Shown here in pieces: positions 1 to 6,744 of a DNA stretch of 13,768 bases. Made by a program: the position numbers and the translations under genes. Source of the DNA: Sphingomonadales bacterium UBA6174 (GTDB lineage: Bacteria; Pseudomonadota; Alphaproteobacteria; Sphingomonadales; Sphingomonadaceae); assembly GCA_002422945.1 (NCBI GenBank), contig DITW01000038.1:362-14129 (forward strand), in the 5' to 3' direction. The stretch's first letter is position 1; each line of letters begins with the position of its first letter. The notes below the pieces were generated by a model. The model saw only the letters and a list, made by a program, of their open reading frames with translations, ran no database searches and was not told where the DNA came from.

Positions 1-797
1 CCATTGATAAAGCCCTGACGCGTCAGATCCGCTACCTTGACCATATTCGCGACAACCTGCGGATCGGTTTCGCCGACCTTGGCCAGCACGATCTTCGCTT
101 CGGTCGCGGCGGGGAGGTAATTCAGCGTCACGACCAGATTCCAGCGGTCCATCTGGCCCTGGTTGATCTGCTGCGTGCCATGATACAGCCCGCTGGTATC
201 GCCAAGACCGATGGTGTTGGCGGTGGCGAACATGCGGAACCATTTGTTCGGACGAATCACCCGATTCTGATCGAGCAGGGTCAGCTTGCCATCGGTTTCG
301 AGCACGCGCTGAATCACGAACATCACATCGGGACGGCCCGCATCATATTCGTCAAACACGAGCGCGGTCGGCGTCTGCAATGCCCATGGCAACAGGCCTT
401 CGCGGAATTCGGTGACTTGCAGGCCATCGCGCAACACGATCGCATCGCGGCCGATCAGGTCGATACGGCTGATATGGGCATCGAGGTTGATGCGCACGCA
501 CGGCCAGTTGAGGCGCGCGGCCACCTGTTCGATATGCGATGATTTCCCGGTGCCGTGATAGCCCTGAATCATCACGCGGCGGTTGAAGGCAAAGCCCGCC
601 ACAATCGCCAGCGTCGTATCCGGGTCGAACACATAGGTCGGGTCGATATCCGGCACGCGTTCGTCCGCTTCGGAAAAGGCGGGAACTTCCATATCCGTGT
701 CGATGCCGAACAGATCGCGCGCCTTGACCATCCGGTCGGGTGCTTCAAGCACCGTCGCCGTGCGGCTGTCAGGCTGAATATCCGGGATAGTCGTCAT
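1..797 (-). CDS. cobS: CobS-type AAA+ ATPase (cobaltochelatase subunit CobS), 3' end cut by window edge
   Basis: The minus-strand frame opens at an ATG and stays open to base 1, giving 266 residues of a protein that is usually about 330. Visible AAA+ features are a Walker A loop GYHGTGKSS (residues 79-87), a Walker B segment LVFDEYD (146-152) and a sensor-1-like segment MFATANT (189-195). With CobT, CobS forms the ring that drives ATP-dependent cobalt insertion by CobN in aerobic cobalamin synthesis; this is family knowledge. A GGAG (808-811) lies 10 nt before the ATG. The gene follows the J-domain gene by 74 bp on the same strand, so the two are probably co-transcribed. No other cobalamin gene is visible. 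CobT would be expected just beyond the left edge. It could instead be a MoxR-like AAA+ chaperone, but sequence and position favour CobS. Confidence 0.93.
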   Translation of the reverse strand, partial: MTTIPDIQPDSRTATVLEAPDRMVKARDLFGIDTDMEVPAFSEADERVPDIDPTYVFDPDTTLAIVAGFAFNRRVMIQGYHGTGKSSHIEQVAARLNWPCVRINLDAHISRIDLIGRDAIVLRDGLQVTEFREGLLPWALQTPTALVFDEYDAGRPDVMFVIQRVLETDGKLTLLDQNRVIRPNKWFRMFATANTIGLGDTSGLYHGTQQINQGQMDRWNLVVTLNYLPAATEAKIVLAKVGETDPQVVANMVKVADLTRQGFIN

Positions 798-871
798 CGT
801 CACGCATCTCCATTGCTGCACGCGTCCCATAGGCGGTGCGACCTAGTTAAGGCAAGCCATGTGAAGAATCT

Positions 872-1471
872 TCAGGCAAACAGGGGTGAACCCTTGAGCG
901 TCTGATAGGCTTCGATCACCTGTTGCAGCCGCTGTTCATGCCGCCGGTCGCCGCCGTTTCGATCCGGGTGATATTGCCGCACCAGATCGGAATAACGGGT
1001 GCGAAGCGCCTTGCGGTCGGCATCGGTGTCCAGCCCCAGCACACGCATTGCCTTGCGGTCTTCCGGGCTGATGATCTTGCCGTCTTTGCGTTCCGCCGCC
1101 ATGGCGGTGCGAAAACGGGTGCCAATGGCATCGAGCGGATCGGCGAAATCGGCCCAGCGGGGCGGATTATCAACCCCGGCAGTGGGCCGAAACGCGCGGG
1201 TTTCGCGTTCCCATCCGGCATAAGGAGCTTGCGCCGCCATGATGTCCTCCGGCTCCATCCCGCGAAAGAAGTCATAGCCCTGATTAAAGGCGCGGACATG
1301 ATCGAGGCAGAGAAACTGGAAATCGCCCGGCCCGTCAAAGCCCGGTTTGCGGCCCGATGGATCGGGGGCGCGAAATTCGCCCGCCGCCGGGCAACCGGGG
1401 TGGTTGCAGGCGCGGTGGCCATCGCCGACACGGCCATGGAATCGTCCGCGATATTGTTTTGCTCGCTCCAT
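872..1471 (-). CDS. J-domain (DnaJ-like) co-chaperone with N-terminal Cys/His cluster
   Basis: This 199-residue protein has a C-terminal J domain (about residues 139-196) with the HPD tripeptide at 168-170 in QYHPDRNGG, the residues that stimulate Hsp70 (DnaK) ATPase. The N-terminal part carries C22, C27, C55 and H58 (CNHPGC and CLDH), which could bind zinc; that is inference. It has no G/F-rich linker and no classical DnaJ zinc domain, so it is a specialised J protein, not DnaJ itself. Start choice: the ATG is preceded by AGAGG (1478-1482, minus strand) at a 6 nt spacing. It sits between bolA (divergent) and cobS (downstream, same strand), an alphaproteobacterial arrangement. It may help fold or remodel the CobS/CobT complex, but nothing in the sequence proves a client. 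Confidence 0.9.
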   Translation of the reverse strand: MERAKQYRGRFHGRVGDGHRACNHPGCPAAGEFRAPDPSGRKPGFDGPGDFQFLCLDHVRAFNQGYDFFRGMEPEDIMAAQAPYAGWERETRAFRPTAGVDNPPRWADFADPLDAIGTRFRTAMAAERKDGKIISPEDRKAMRVLGLDTDADRKALRTRYSDLVRQYHPDRNGGDRRHEQRLQQVIEAYQTLKGSPLFA

Positions 1472-1487
1472 CGCGCGCCTCTATGCT
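1459..1487 (+). promoter_or_regulatory. Candidate bolA promoter (TTGCTC-N17-TATGCT)
   Basis: TTGCTC (1459-1464) and TATGCT (1482-1487) are 17 nt apart, a sigma70-like layout. The predicted transcript would begin near 1494, four or five nt before the bolA ATG, and no Shine-Dalgarno sequence is present between them. The element lies inside the start region of the divergent J-domain gene, so the two promoters must overlap. Called by eye; the -35 match is weak. Confidence 0.35.
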
Positions 1488-1498
1488 AATCCCGTCCG

Positions 1499-1783
1499 AT
1501 GAACAACCACGCCAAAGGGCCGGTCGCGGCCGAAATTGAAAACTTGCTGACGGCTGCATTTGCGCCGCAGCACCTCGCGATCATCAACGACAGCCATCAT
1601 CACGCGGGCCATCATGGCCATGACGGCACGGGCGAAACGCATTTCACCGTCGAGATCACCGCAGATGCCTTTGCCGGACAAAGCCGGGTCAATCGCCAGC
1701 GCATGGTGAATAAGGCGCTGGGCGATATTCCCGGCCAGCGCGTCCATGCCTTTGCGATCAAGGCCAAGGCGCCGGGCGAGTAA
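1499..1783 (+). CDS. bolA: BolA family protein
   Basis: This 94-residue protein matches the compact BolA fold. Family signatures are INDSHHH near residue 29, THFTVEITADAFAG (47-60), the RVNRQRMV stretch and the C-terminal VHAFAIKA, whose histidine is the conserved cluster ligand in BolA-glutaredoxin complexes. BolA proteins work with monothiol glutaredoxins in iron-sulfur cluster handling and in E. coli also act as transcription factors for cell shape and stress. The loop between the two halves is rich in His and Gly (HHHAGHHGHDGTGETH), which is common in alphaproteobacterial members and might bind metal (inference). The start ATG has no Shine-Dalgarno sequence upstream. The gene is divergent from the J-domain gene and convergent with selO, with 6 bp between stop codons and no hairpin terminator there. 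Confidence 0.93.
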   Translation: MNNHAKGPVAAEIENLLTAAFAPQHLAIINDSHHHAGHHGHDGTGETHFTVEITADAFAGQSRVNRQRMVNKALGDIPGQRVHAFAIKAKAPGE

Positions 1784-1789
1784 CACGTC

Positions 1790-3169
1790 CTAACCCTTTA
1801 CGGCCTCGCCCATGCGGCGGATGGCGTCGATCTTGTCGTGAAAGCTGGTCCAATCGTCCGATTCGGCGATAGGTGCCCAAATGGCTTCCATCTCGTCGAT
1901 CAGCATCGTGACCGGGGCGGCATCCGACCAATATGCATGGGCGCGGGCCGCAGGATTCGCATAAGCCGCGATGGCGTTGCGGAATGCGGCGAAATTTTCG
2001 CCTTGATAGGCGTCGGCCCGGTGTGGGCAAATGCCACCGCGCCAATCGAAGAACAGACGGTCCGGGTTCAGATCGGTCCCCGCCAGCACGCCCTCCACGG
2101 CGGTAAACAGGGCCGCGTCTTCGCCCTCGCTGCGGGAGGTGACGCCAAGCCGTTCCCTGATCTTGCGATGAAAGGCCGGTTCAAACAGCTTCGGCCAGAT
2201 TTCGAGCAACGGCAGCAATGGTTCTGCGGCGGTGATGGTCGTCAATGCGCGGGCGAGCTGCACCACATTCCAATGGATCGCCTGTGGCTGGCGGCCAAAT
2301 GCGTAGAGCCGTTGATGATCGAAATAGGCGGCGGTGAATTCGCCATCCCATGTCGGCGCGAATCGCCACGGGCCATAATCGAAGCTCTCGCCCGAAATAT
2401 TGATATTGTCACTGTTGAGCACGCCATGGACAAAGCCCGCGGCCATATAGGATGCCGCGAGTTCGGCGGTCTGGCCGGCGACGAGTTCCAGCAACCGCAC
2501 CGGCGCATCCTCGCCGCCCGGTTCCTCATTATAATAATGACGCAGGCAATAATCGACGAGCCGTGCCATGCGCTCGGCATCCTTCAGCGCGGCGAGGCGC
2601 TGGAACGTACCGATGCGGATATGGCCATGGGACAGGCGCACCAATACCGCCGAACGGGTGGGCGAGGGTTCGTCATGGCGTTGCAGATTTTCGCCGGTTT
2701 CGATCAGCGAAAAGGTCTTCGACGTATTGACACCGAGCGCCTCCAGCATTTCGGTGGCCAGCACCTCACGCACCCCGCCTTTCAGCGTCAGCCGACCATC
2801 GCCCGCCCGGCTCCACGGTGTCTGGCCCGATCCCTTGGTGCCAAGATCGAGCAACCGGCCATGGCGGTCACGCATCTGGGCGAACAGAAAACCGCGACCA
2901 TCGCCAAGGTCCGGGTTGTACACCTGAAACTGATGGCCGTGATAGCGCATGGCCAAGGGTTCGGGCAGATTGTCGGGCAAGGGTTCGAACTTGCCGAAAT
3001 GCGCGATCCATTCATCATTGCGCAGATGATCCAGCCCCATTTCCGCCGCATGGCGATCATTGCGAAAGCGAATGACATGGCGCGGAAAACTGGCCGGGCG
3101 GACCGGGTCGGCAAAACCTTCGCCCAAGGATAAATAAACCGGATCGGGGCGATAGGGAGTAACTTGCAC
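1790..3169 (-). CDS. selO: Protein adenylyltransferase SelO (YdiU/UPF0061 family)
   Basis: This 459-residue SelO-type pseudokinase transfers AMP from ATP to Ser/Thr/Tyr side chains of proteins, a function shown for family members. Visible signatures are GHQF (78-81), DLGTKGSGQTPWSRAGDGR (108-126, glycine-rich loop with K112), VREVL (133-137, conserved glutamate), HGVLNSDN (248-255, metal-binding Asn/Asp) and FDYGPW (263-268). The start is a GTG five nt after a perfect AGGAGG (3175-3180). The E. coli and eukaryotic proteins end in a Cys- or Sec-containing tail that forms a regulatory disulfide. This protein ends RRMGEAVKG with no cysteine near the C-terminus; its only cysteines are C208 and C381. 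The gene is divergent from the alpha/beta hydrolase and convergent with bolA. A stress or redox role is family inference. Confidence 0.95.
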   Translation of the reverse strand: MQVTPYRPDPVYLSLGEGFADPVRPASFPRHVIRFRNDRHAAEMGLDHLRNDEWIAHFGKFEPLPDNLPEPLAMRYHGHQFQVYNPDLGDGRGFLFAQMRDRHGRLLDLGTKGSGQTPWSRAGDGRLTLKGGVREVLATEMLEALGVNTSKTFSLIETGENLQRHDEPSPTRSAVLVRLSHGHIRIGTFQRLAALKDAERMARLVDYCLRHYYNEEPGGEDAPVRLLELVAGQTAELAASYMAAGFVHGVLNSDNINISGESFDYGPWRFAPTWDGEFTAAYFDHQRLYAFGRQPQAIHWNVVQLARALTTITAAEPLLPLLEIWPKLFEPAFHRKIRERLGVTSRSEGEDAALFTAVEGVLAGTDLNPDRLFFDWRGGICPHRADAYQGENFAAFRNAIAAYANPAARAHAYWSDAAPVTMLIDEMEAIWAPIAESDDWTSFHDKIDAIRRMGEAVKG

Positions 3170-3174
3170 CTGCG

Positions 3175-3180
3175 CCTCCT
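3175..3180 (-). promoter_or_regulatory. Strong ribosome binding site fixing the selO GTG start
   Basis: AGGAGG on the minus strand sits five nt upstream of GTG at 3167-3169. It is the best Shine-Dalgarno match seen in the window and decides the start in favour of the GTG, which encodes a QVTPYRP-type amino end typical of SelO. Confidence 0.8.
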
Positions 3181-3196
3181 TGCGGCGATAGAAGGG

Positions 3197-3230
3197 GCCG
3201 GGTTTGGACCCGGCTGCGAATGTTTCGAAA
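3197..3230. repeat. Palindromes in the selO / hydrolase divergent region
   Basis: Two perfect palindromic elements lie close together. GCCGGGT (3197-3203) pairs with ACCCGGC (3208-3214) around a TTGG loop, and TTTCGAAA (3223-3230) is an 8 bp palindrome. They occupy the 99 bp between the selO and hydrolase start codons. They could be operators, a leader hairpin or a dispersed palindromic repeat; the sequence does not decide. There is no T-run, so this is not a terminator. Confidence 0.4.
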
Positions 3231-3268
3231 TGGGCGTTCGACCAGCGATGCGCAAGGATGGTTTAGGC

Positions 3269-4144
3269 ATGGCGGACTGGATTGATGGCTATTATTGGTC
3301 GAAAGACGGGTTGCGGCTCCATTATCGCGATTATGCCGGGCGCGATGACAGGCCGCCGATCCTCTGCTTGCCGGGGCTGACACGCAACGCGCGGGACTTT
3401 GCGGCGGTCGCAGATCGGCTGGCGGGCGATTGGCGCGTGATCTGCGTCGATCTGCGCGGGCGCGGTGAGAGCGCTTATGCCAAGGATGCGATGACCTATG
3501 TCCCCTTGGTCTATTTGCAGGATATCGAGGCGCTGCTCGATGAATTGAAGATCGACCGCTTCATCGCCTTTGGCACCTCGCTGGGCGGCTTGTTGACGAT
3601 GTTGTTGGCGAGCGCGGGGGCGCATCGCCTCTCGGGCGCGTTGCTCAATGACATCGGGCCGGAATTGGAAGCGCAAGGGCTGGAACGGATCAAAACCTAT
3701 GTCGGGCGTCAGTCCGGCTGGCCGACATGGCTGCATGCCGCCCGTGCCTTGTCCGACAGCAATCGCCATGCATTTCCCGATTTCACGCTGGAGGACTGGC
3801 TCGCCCATGCGAAACGGCTGTGCAAGGTCAACGCCAAGGGGCGGATCAATTTCGATTATGACATGCACATCGCCGATCCGTTCCGCCTGCCGGGCGGGGA
3901 GGCCGGATTCGATGGCTGGGCCGCGCTGGAGGCACTGAAATCGGTGCCAGCTTTGCTGCTGCATGGCGAATTGTCGGATCTGTTGAGCGCCAGCAGTGTC
4001 CGCAAGATCGATGCGCGGATGCCGTTGATGGAATGCGTGACGGTGCCACGAGTCGGCCATGCGCCGATTTTGACCGAGCCGGAATCCGTCGCCGCCATTG
4101 ATCGTTTGTTGGCGCGAGTGGTTCAAGAAGTGGGCGTACAATAG
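3269..4144 (+). CDS. Alpha/beta hydrolase fold protein
   Basis: This 291-residue alpha/beta hydrolase has the nucleophile elbow GTSLG (102-106, Ser104), an oxyanion-region segment LCLPGLTRN (32-40), a likely acid Asp237 in LLHGELSD and the catalytic histidine His264 in RVGHAP. It resembles the bacterial group with the N-terminal pattern DGLRLHYRDYAG, containing esterases, lactonases and uncharacterised hydrolases. The substrate cannot be read from sequence. There is no signal peptide, so it is probably cytoplasmic. An in-frame TTG at 3164 and ATG at 3248 lie upstream. I chose ATG 3269 because AAGGA (3254-3258) precedes it and family homology starts just after it. The glycosyltransferase gene begins 13 bp after its stop, with its ribosome binding site touching the stop codon, so the pair is probably co-transcribed. 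Confidence 0.88.
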   Translation: MADWIDGYYWSKDGLRLHYRDYAGRDDRPPILCLPGLTRNARDFAAVADRLAGDWRVICVDLRGRGESAYAKDAMTYVPLVYLQDIEALLDELKIDRFIAFGTSLGGLLTMLLASAGAHRLSGALLNDIGPELEAQGLERIKTYVGRQSGWPTWLHAARALSDSNRHAFPDFTLEDWLAHAKRLCKVNAKGRINFDYDMHIADPFRLPGGEAGFDGWAALEALKSVPALLLHGELSDLLSASSVRKIDARMPLMECVTVPRVGHAPILTEPESVAAIDRLLARVVQEVGVQ

Positions 4145-4157
4145 GAAATCGAGTTTG

Positions 4158-5276
4158 ATGTGTTCAGCGTTGCGTATTCTCCACCTCCATTCCACCTTCA
4201 ACCTCGGTGGCAAAGAGGCCCGTGCCGTCCGGTTGATGAACCTGTTCGGGGATCGGGCAAAGCATGTGATCCTGTCGTCCGAGCCGGATGCCCTGCAGGC
4301 GCGCGATCTGATCGACCCCGGTATAACGGTGGAGTTCCCGCGCGATGCACCAGAGCTATATGGCAAGCCCTCTATCCGCCGATATTGGCGGCTCGCGCGC
4401 TTTATGCAGGGGTTCGACCTTGTCTTGAGCTATAATTGGGGGGCGATGGATGGCGTCATGGCGCATCGCCAGTTGTCCCCGCTGATGAAATTGCCGCCGC
4501 TCATCCATCATGAAGATGGCTTCAATAATGACGCGGGTGAGCCGCATAATTGGAAGCGCAATCGCTTTCGCCAGTTGGCCTTGACTGGCGACCGGAAAGT
4601 TGTGGTGCCGTCCCAAACATTGCACCGGATTGCACGGACGACATGGCAGGTGCCGGGACATCGGCTGCATCATATCCCGAACGGCATTGCGGTAGATGCT
4701 TATGCACAGGCGATGGATGGGGCGATTCCGGGGTTGCAGCGCAAAGCGGGCGAATTGGTAATCGGCACGGTTGCGGGCTTGCGGGCGGTGAAGAATTTGC
4801 CGCGATTGGTTCGGGCCTTTGCGCCGCTTGGGGATCTCGCGCGGTTGGTAATTGTCGGCTCGGGGCCGGAGCATGCGGCGATCATGGCCGAGGCGGCGCG
4901 GCTGGGGGTAGCGGATCGGGTGTTGCTCCCCGGATTTCTGCCAAGGCCCGCCGATTTTATCGGGCTGTTCGATATTTTCGCGCTGTCGTCCGATAGCGAG
5001 CAATTTCCGATCTCGCTGGTAGAGGCGATGGCGGCAGGCCTGCCTGCAGTATCGACCGATGTCGGCGATGTGGCAGAGATGGTCGCCGCGCCCAATCGCG
5101 CCTTTGTCACCCCGCTTGGCGATGATGCGGCCTTTGGCGCGGCGCTGAAGGATTTGGTGGAGTCACCCGCATTGCGTCGCCAATTAGGGCAGGCGAATCA
5201 GGCGCGGGCCAAGGTCGATTATGACGAGGCGGCGATGGTCGCGCGTTATGCCGCGCTTTATGGGGTTTCCTTGTAA
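4158..5276 (+). CDS. GT4 family glycosyltransferase (GT-B fold)
   Basis: This 372-residue predicted GT-B glycosyltransferase has an N-terminal beta strand and glycine loop ILHLHSTFNLGGKEARAV (7-24) and a linker with HIPNGIAVDAY (172-182). The C-terminal Rossmann half contains GTVAGLRAVKNL (203-214), VIVGSGPE (231-238) and the donor-binding E-x7-E pattern SDSEQFPISLVEAMAAG (278-294; E281 and E289). GT4 enzymes transfer sugars from nucleotide-sugar donors to polysaccharide, lipid or small-molecule acceptors with retention of configuration; donor and acceptor here are unknown. No membrane segment is seen. The ATG at 4158 is preceded by AGGA, which overlaps the hydrolase stop; an in-frame TTG at 4098 would overlap the hydrolase and was rejected. 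No polysaccharide cluster surrounds it. hisS follows after 48 bp without a terminator. Confidence 0.88.
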   Translation: MCSALRILHLHSTFNLGGKEARAVRLMNLFGDRAKHVILSSEPDALQARDLIDPGITVEFPRDAPELYGKPSIRRYWRLARFMQGFDLVLSYNWGAMDGVMAHRQLSPLMKLPPLIHHEDGFNNDAGEPHNWKRNRFRQLALTGDRKVVVPSQTLHRIARTTWQVPGHRLHHIPNGIAVDAYAQAMDGAIPGLQRKAGELVIGTVAGLRAVKNLPRLVRAFAPLGDLARLVIVGSGPEHAAIMAEAARLGVADRVLLPGFLPRPADFIGLFDIFALSSDSEQFPISLVEAMAAGLPAVSTDVGDVAEMVAAPNRAFVTPLGDDAAFGAALKDLVESPALRRQLGQANQARAKVDYDEAAMVARYAALYGVSL

Positions 5277-5324
5277 CTGCCCTTCCCCTTTTCCTGACGT
5301 CCGAAACCCGATAGAGGCGCGACC

Positions 5325-6575
5325 ATGAGCAAGATTGAAACCCCGCGCCCCATTCGTGGCACTCAGGACATGTATGGCGAACAGGCGGATCGCTTCCACC
5401 ATGTCGTCCAGACCTTTGATCGGGTGCGCCGCCTCTATGGCTTTCACCGGATCGAAGTGCCGGTGTTCGAATCCACGGCGGTTTTCTCGCGTTCATTGGG
5501 CGAAACGACCGATGTCGTGTCGAAGGAAATGTATTCCTTCGAAGACCGGGGCGGCGAATCGCTGACATTGCGACCCGAATTTACGGCGGGCATCGCGCGC
5601 GCCTATCTGACCGAGGGCTGGCAGCAATTCGCGCCGATGAAGATCGCGACTCATGGCCCGTTGTTCCGTTATGAACGCCCGCAAAAGGGGCGTTTCCGCC
5701 AATTCCACCAATTGGATGCGGAAGTGATCGGCGCAGGCGAACCGGCGGCGGACATCGAATTATTGTGCTTTGCCGATCAATTGTTGCGCGAATTGGGCGT
5801 GGCCGATGGGGTGACGCTGCAACTCAACACCTTGGGCGATACCGAAACCCGCGATGCATGGCGCACGGCGCTGGTTGCGCATTTCACCCAGCACAAGGGC
5901 GATCTGTCGGCGGAAAGTCAGGATCGTCTGGTCAAGAACCCGTTGCGGATTCTCGATAGCAAAGAGGCGCAGGATCGCCCGATTGCCGATAGCGCGCCGG
6001 ATATCGACGCCTTCATGTCGCTGGAAGCGGGCAAATTCTTCGAAACCGTGACCAAGGGCTTGGACGCGGCGGGCGTGCAATGGACGCGCATGGCGCGGCT
6101 GGTGCGCGGGCTGGATTATTATCGCCACACCGCGTTCGAATTTGTGACGGACCGCTTGGGCGCGCAAGGCACGGTGCTGGGCGGCGGGCGTTATGATGGG
6201 CTGATCGAGGCGCTGGGTGGTTCGCATACCCCGGCGGTCGGCTGGGCGGCCGGGATTGAACGGCTAGCGATGCTGATGGATGCGCCTGCGTCAGAAACGC
6301 TGGATGTCGCGATTGTGCCAATGGGCGAAGCGGCGGAACGCGCTGCCTTTGGCCTGTTGGCGGATGTGCGCCGCGCGGGCCTGCGCAGCGAAATGGGCTG
6401 GCGCGGCAATATGAAAAAGCGGATGCAGCGCGCGGCGGCCGCGGGCGCGCGTTTTGTCGTGATTCTGGGCGATGAGGAATTGGCGCAGGGCGTGGCGATG
6501 GTGAAGGACATGGCGACCGGCGAACAACATGCGGTCGCGATGGACGTGCTGGTGGACGCGGTTTCGGTACGATGA
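5325..6575 (+). CDS. hisS: Histidine--tRNA ligase
   Basis: This 416-residue class II aminoacyl-tRNA synthetase charges tRNA-His using ATP, as a cytoplasmic homodimer. Signatures are the N-terminal PRPIRGTQDM (7-16), TLRPEFT (81-87), motif 2 as FRYERPQKGRFRQFHQ (114-129), the histidine-specific loop RGLDYYRHTAFEF (261-273) and motif 3 as GWAAGIERL (306-314). The C-terminal anticodon-binding domain follows (about 325-416). Length is normal for bacteria. The start ATG is preceded by AGAGG (5313-5317) with 7 nt spacing. It lies between the glycosyltransferase gene and prfA, so it belongs to a translation-related stretch (hisS, prfA, prmC). Confidence 0.98.
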   Translation: MSKIETPRPIRGTQDMYGEQADRFHHVVQTFDRVRRLYGFHRIEVPVFESTAVFSRSLGETTDVVSKEMYSFEDRGGESLTLRPEFTAGIARAYLTEGWQQFAPMKIATHGPLFRYERPQKGRFRQFHQLDAEVIGAGEPAADIELLCFADQLLRELGVADGVTLQLNTLGDTETRDAWRTALVAHFTQHKGDLSAESQDRLVKNPLRILDSKEAQDRPIADSAPDIDAFMSLEAGKFFETVTKGLDAAGVQWTRMARLVRGLDYYRHTAFEFVTDRLGAQGTVLGGGRYDGLIEALGGSHTPAVGWAAGIERLAMLMDAPASETLDVAIVPMGEAAERAAFGLLADVRRAGLRSEMGWRGNMKKRMQRAAAAGARFVVILGDEELAQGVAMVKDMATGEQHAVAMDVLVDAVSVR

Positions 6576-6612
6576 TCATCCGCCCCAATCTTGCCTTTCA
6601 TGCCCTTCTGTC

Positions 6613-6684
6613 TCGTCACCCTGAACTTGTTTCAGGGTCTGTGCGTGCGCGTGTGGGGATGCTGAAACAAGTTCAGCATGACGA
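6613..6684. repeat. REPIN-like inverted doublet of palindromic units between hisS and prfA
   Basis: Two 27-nt arms (6613-6639 and 6658-6684) are inverted copies matching at 23 of 27 positions, around an 18-nt GT-rich spacer. Each arm contains its own 7 bp stem: CCCTGAA/TTTCAGG plus G on the left (6619-6637) and TGCTGAA/TTCAGCA on the right (6661-6679 region), with a shared 5-nt loop core CTTGT or its complement ACAAG. The four differences between arms fall in pairs that keep both small stems intact. From memory, this CTGAACTTGTTTCAG family is widely dispersed in sphingomonad intergenic regions and produces spurious proteins containing ELVSAS or KQVQGD strings. It may also stop hisS transcripts or stabilise their 3' ends (inference). 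The remaining bases of the 169 bp gap show nothing else clear. Confidence 0.85.
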
Positions 6685-6744
6685 AATGAGGGGGATGTCG
6701 GGCGCGGTTGGGCTGGGGATGTCTGATATGAGGATTTCCATCCG

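Noticed and set aside
862..874. TGAAGA-A-TCTTCA palindrome at the stop of the J-domain gene
   Set aside because: A one-base centre cannot form a normal RNA hairpin and there is no T-run; probably chance.
1783..1790. Possible terminator between convergent bolA and selO
   Set aside because: Only 6 bp separate the stop codons and no stem with a T-tract is visible there.
1838..3133. A 431-codon open frame on the plus strand opposite selO
   Set aside because: It is antisense to a clear SelO gene with all catalytic motifs. Long antisense frames are expected in GC-rich coding DNA, and its translation has no recognisable domain.
3263..4366. A 367-codon minus-strand open frame opposite the hydrolase gene
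   Set aside because: It covers a hydrolase with an intact catalytic triad. The antisense product is Arg/Gln/His-rich with no domain and no ribosome binding site.
6655..6723. GGGGATG occurring three times (6655, 6691, 6715), twice extended to GGGGATGTC
   Set aside because: The copies are short, unevenly spaced and easily due to chance in G-rich DNA.
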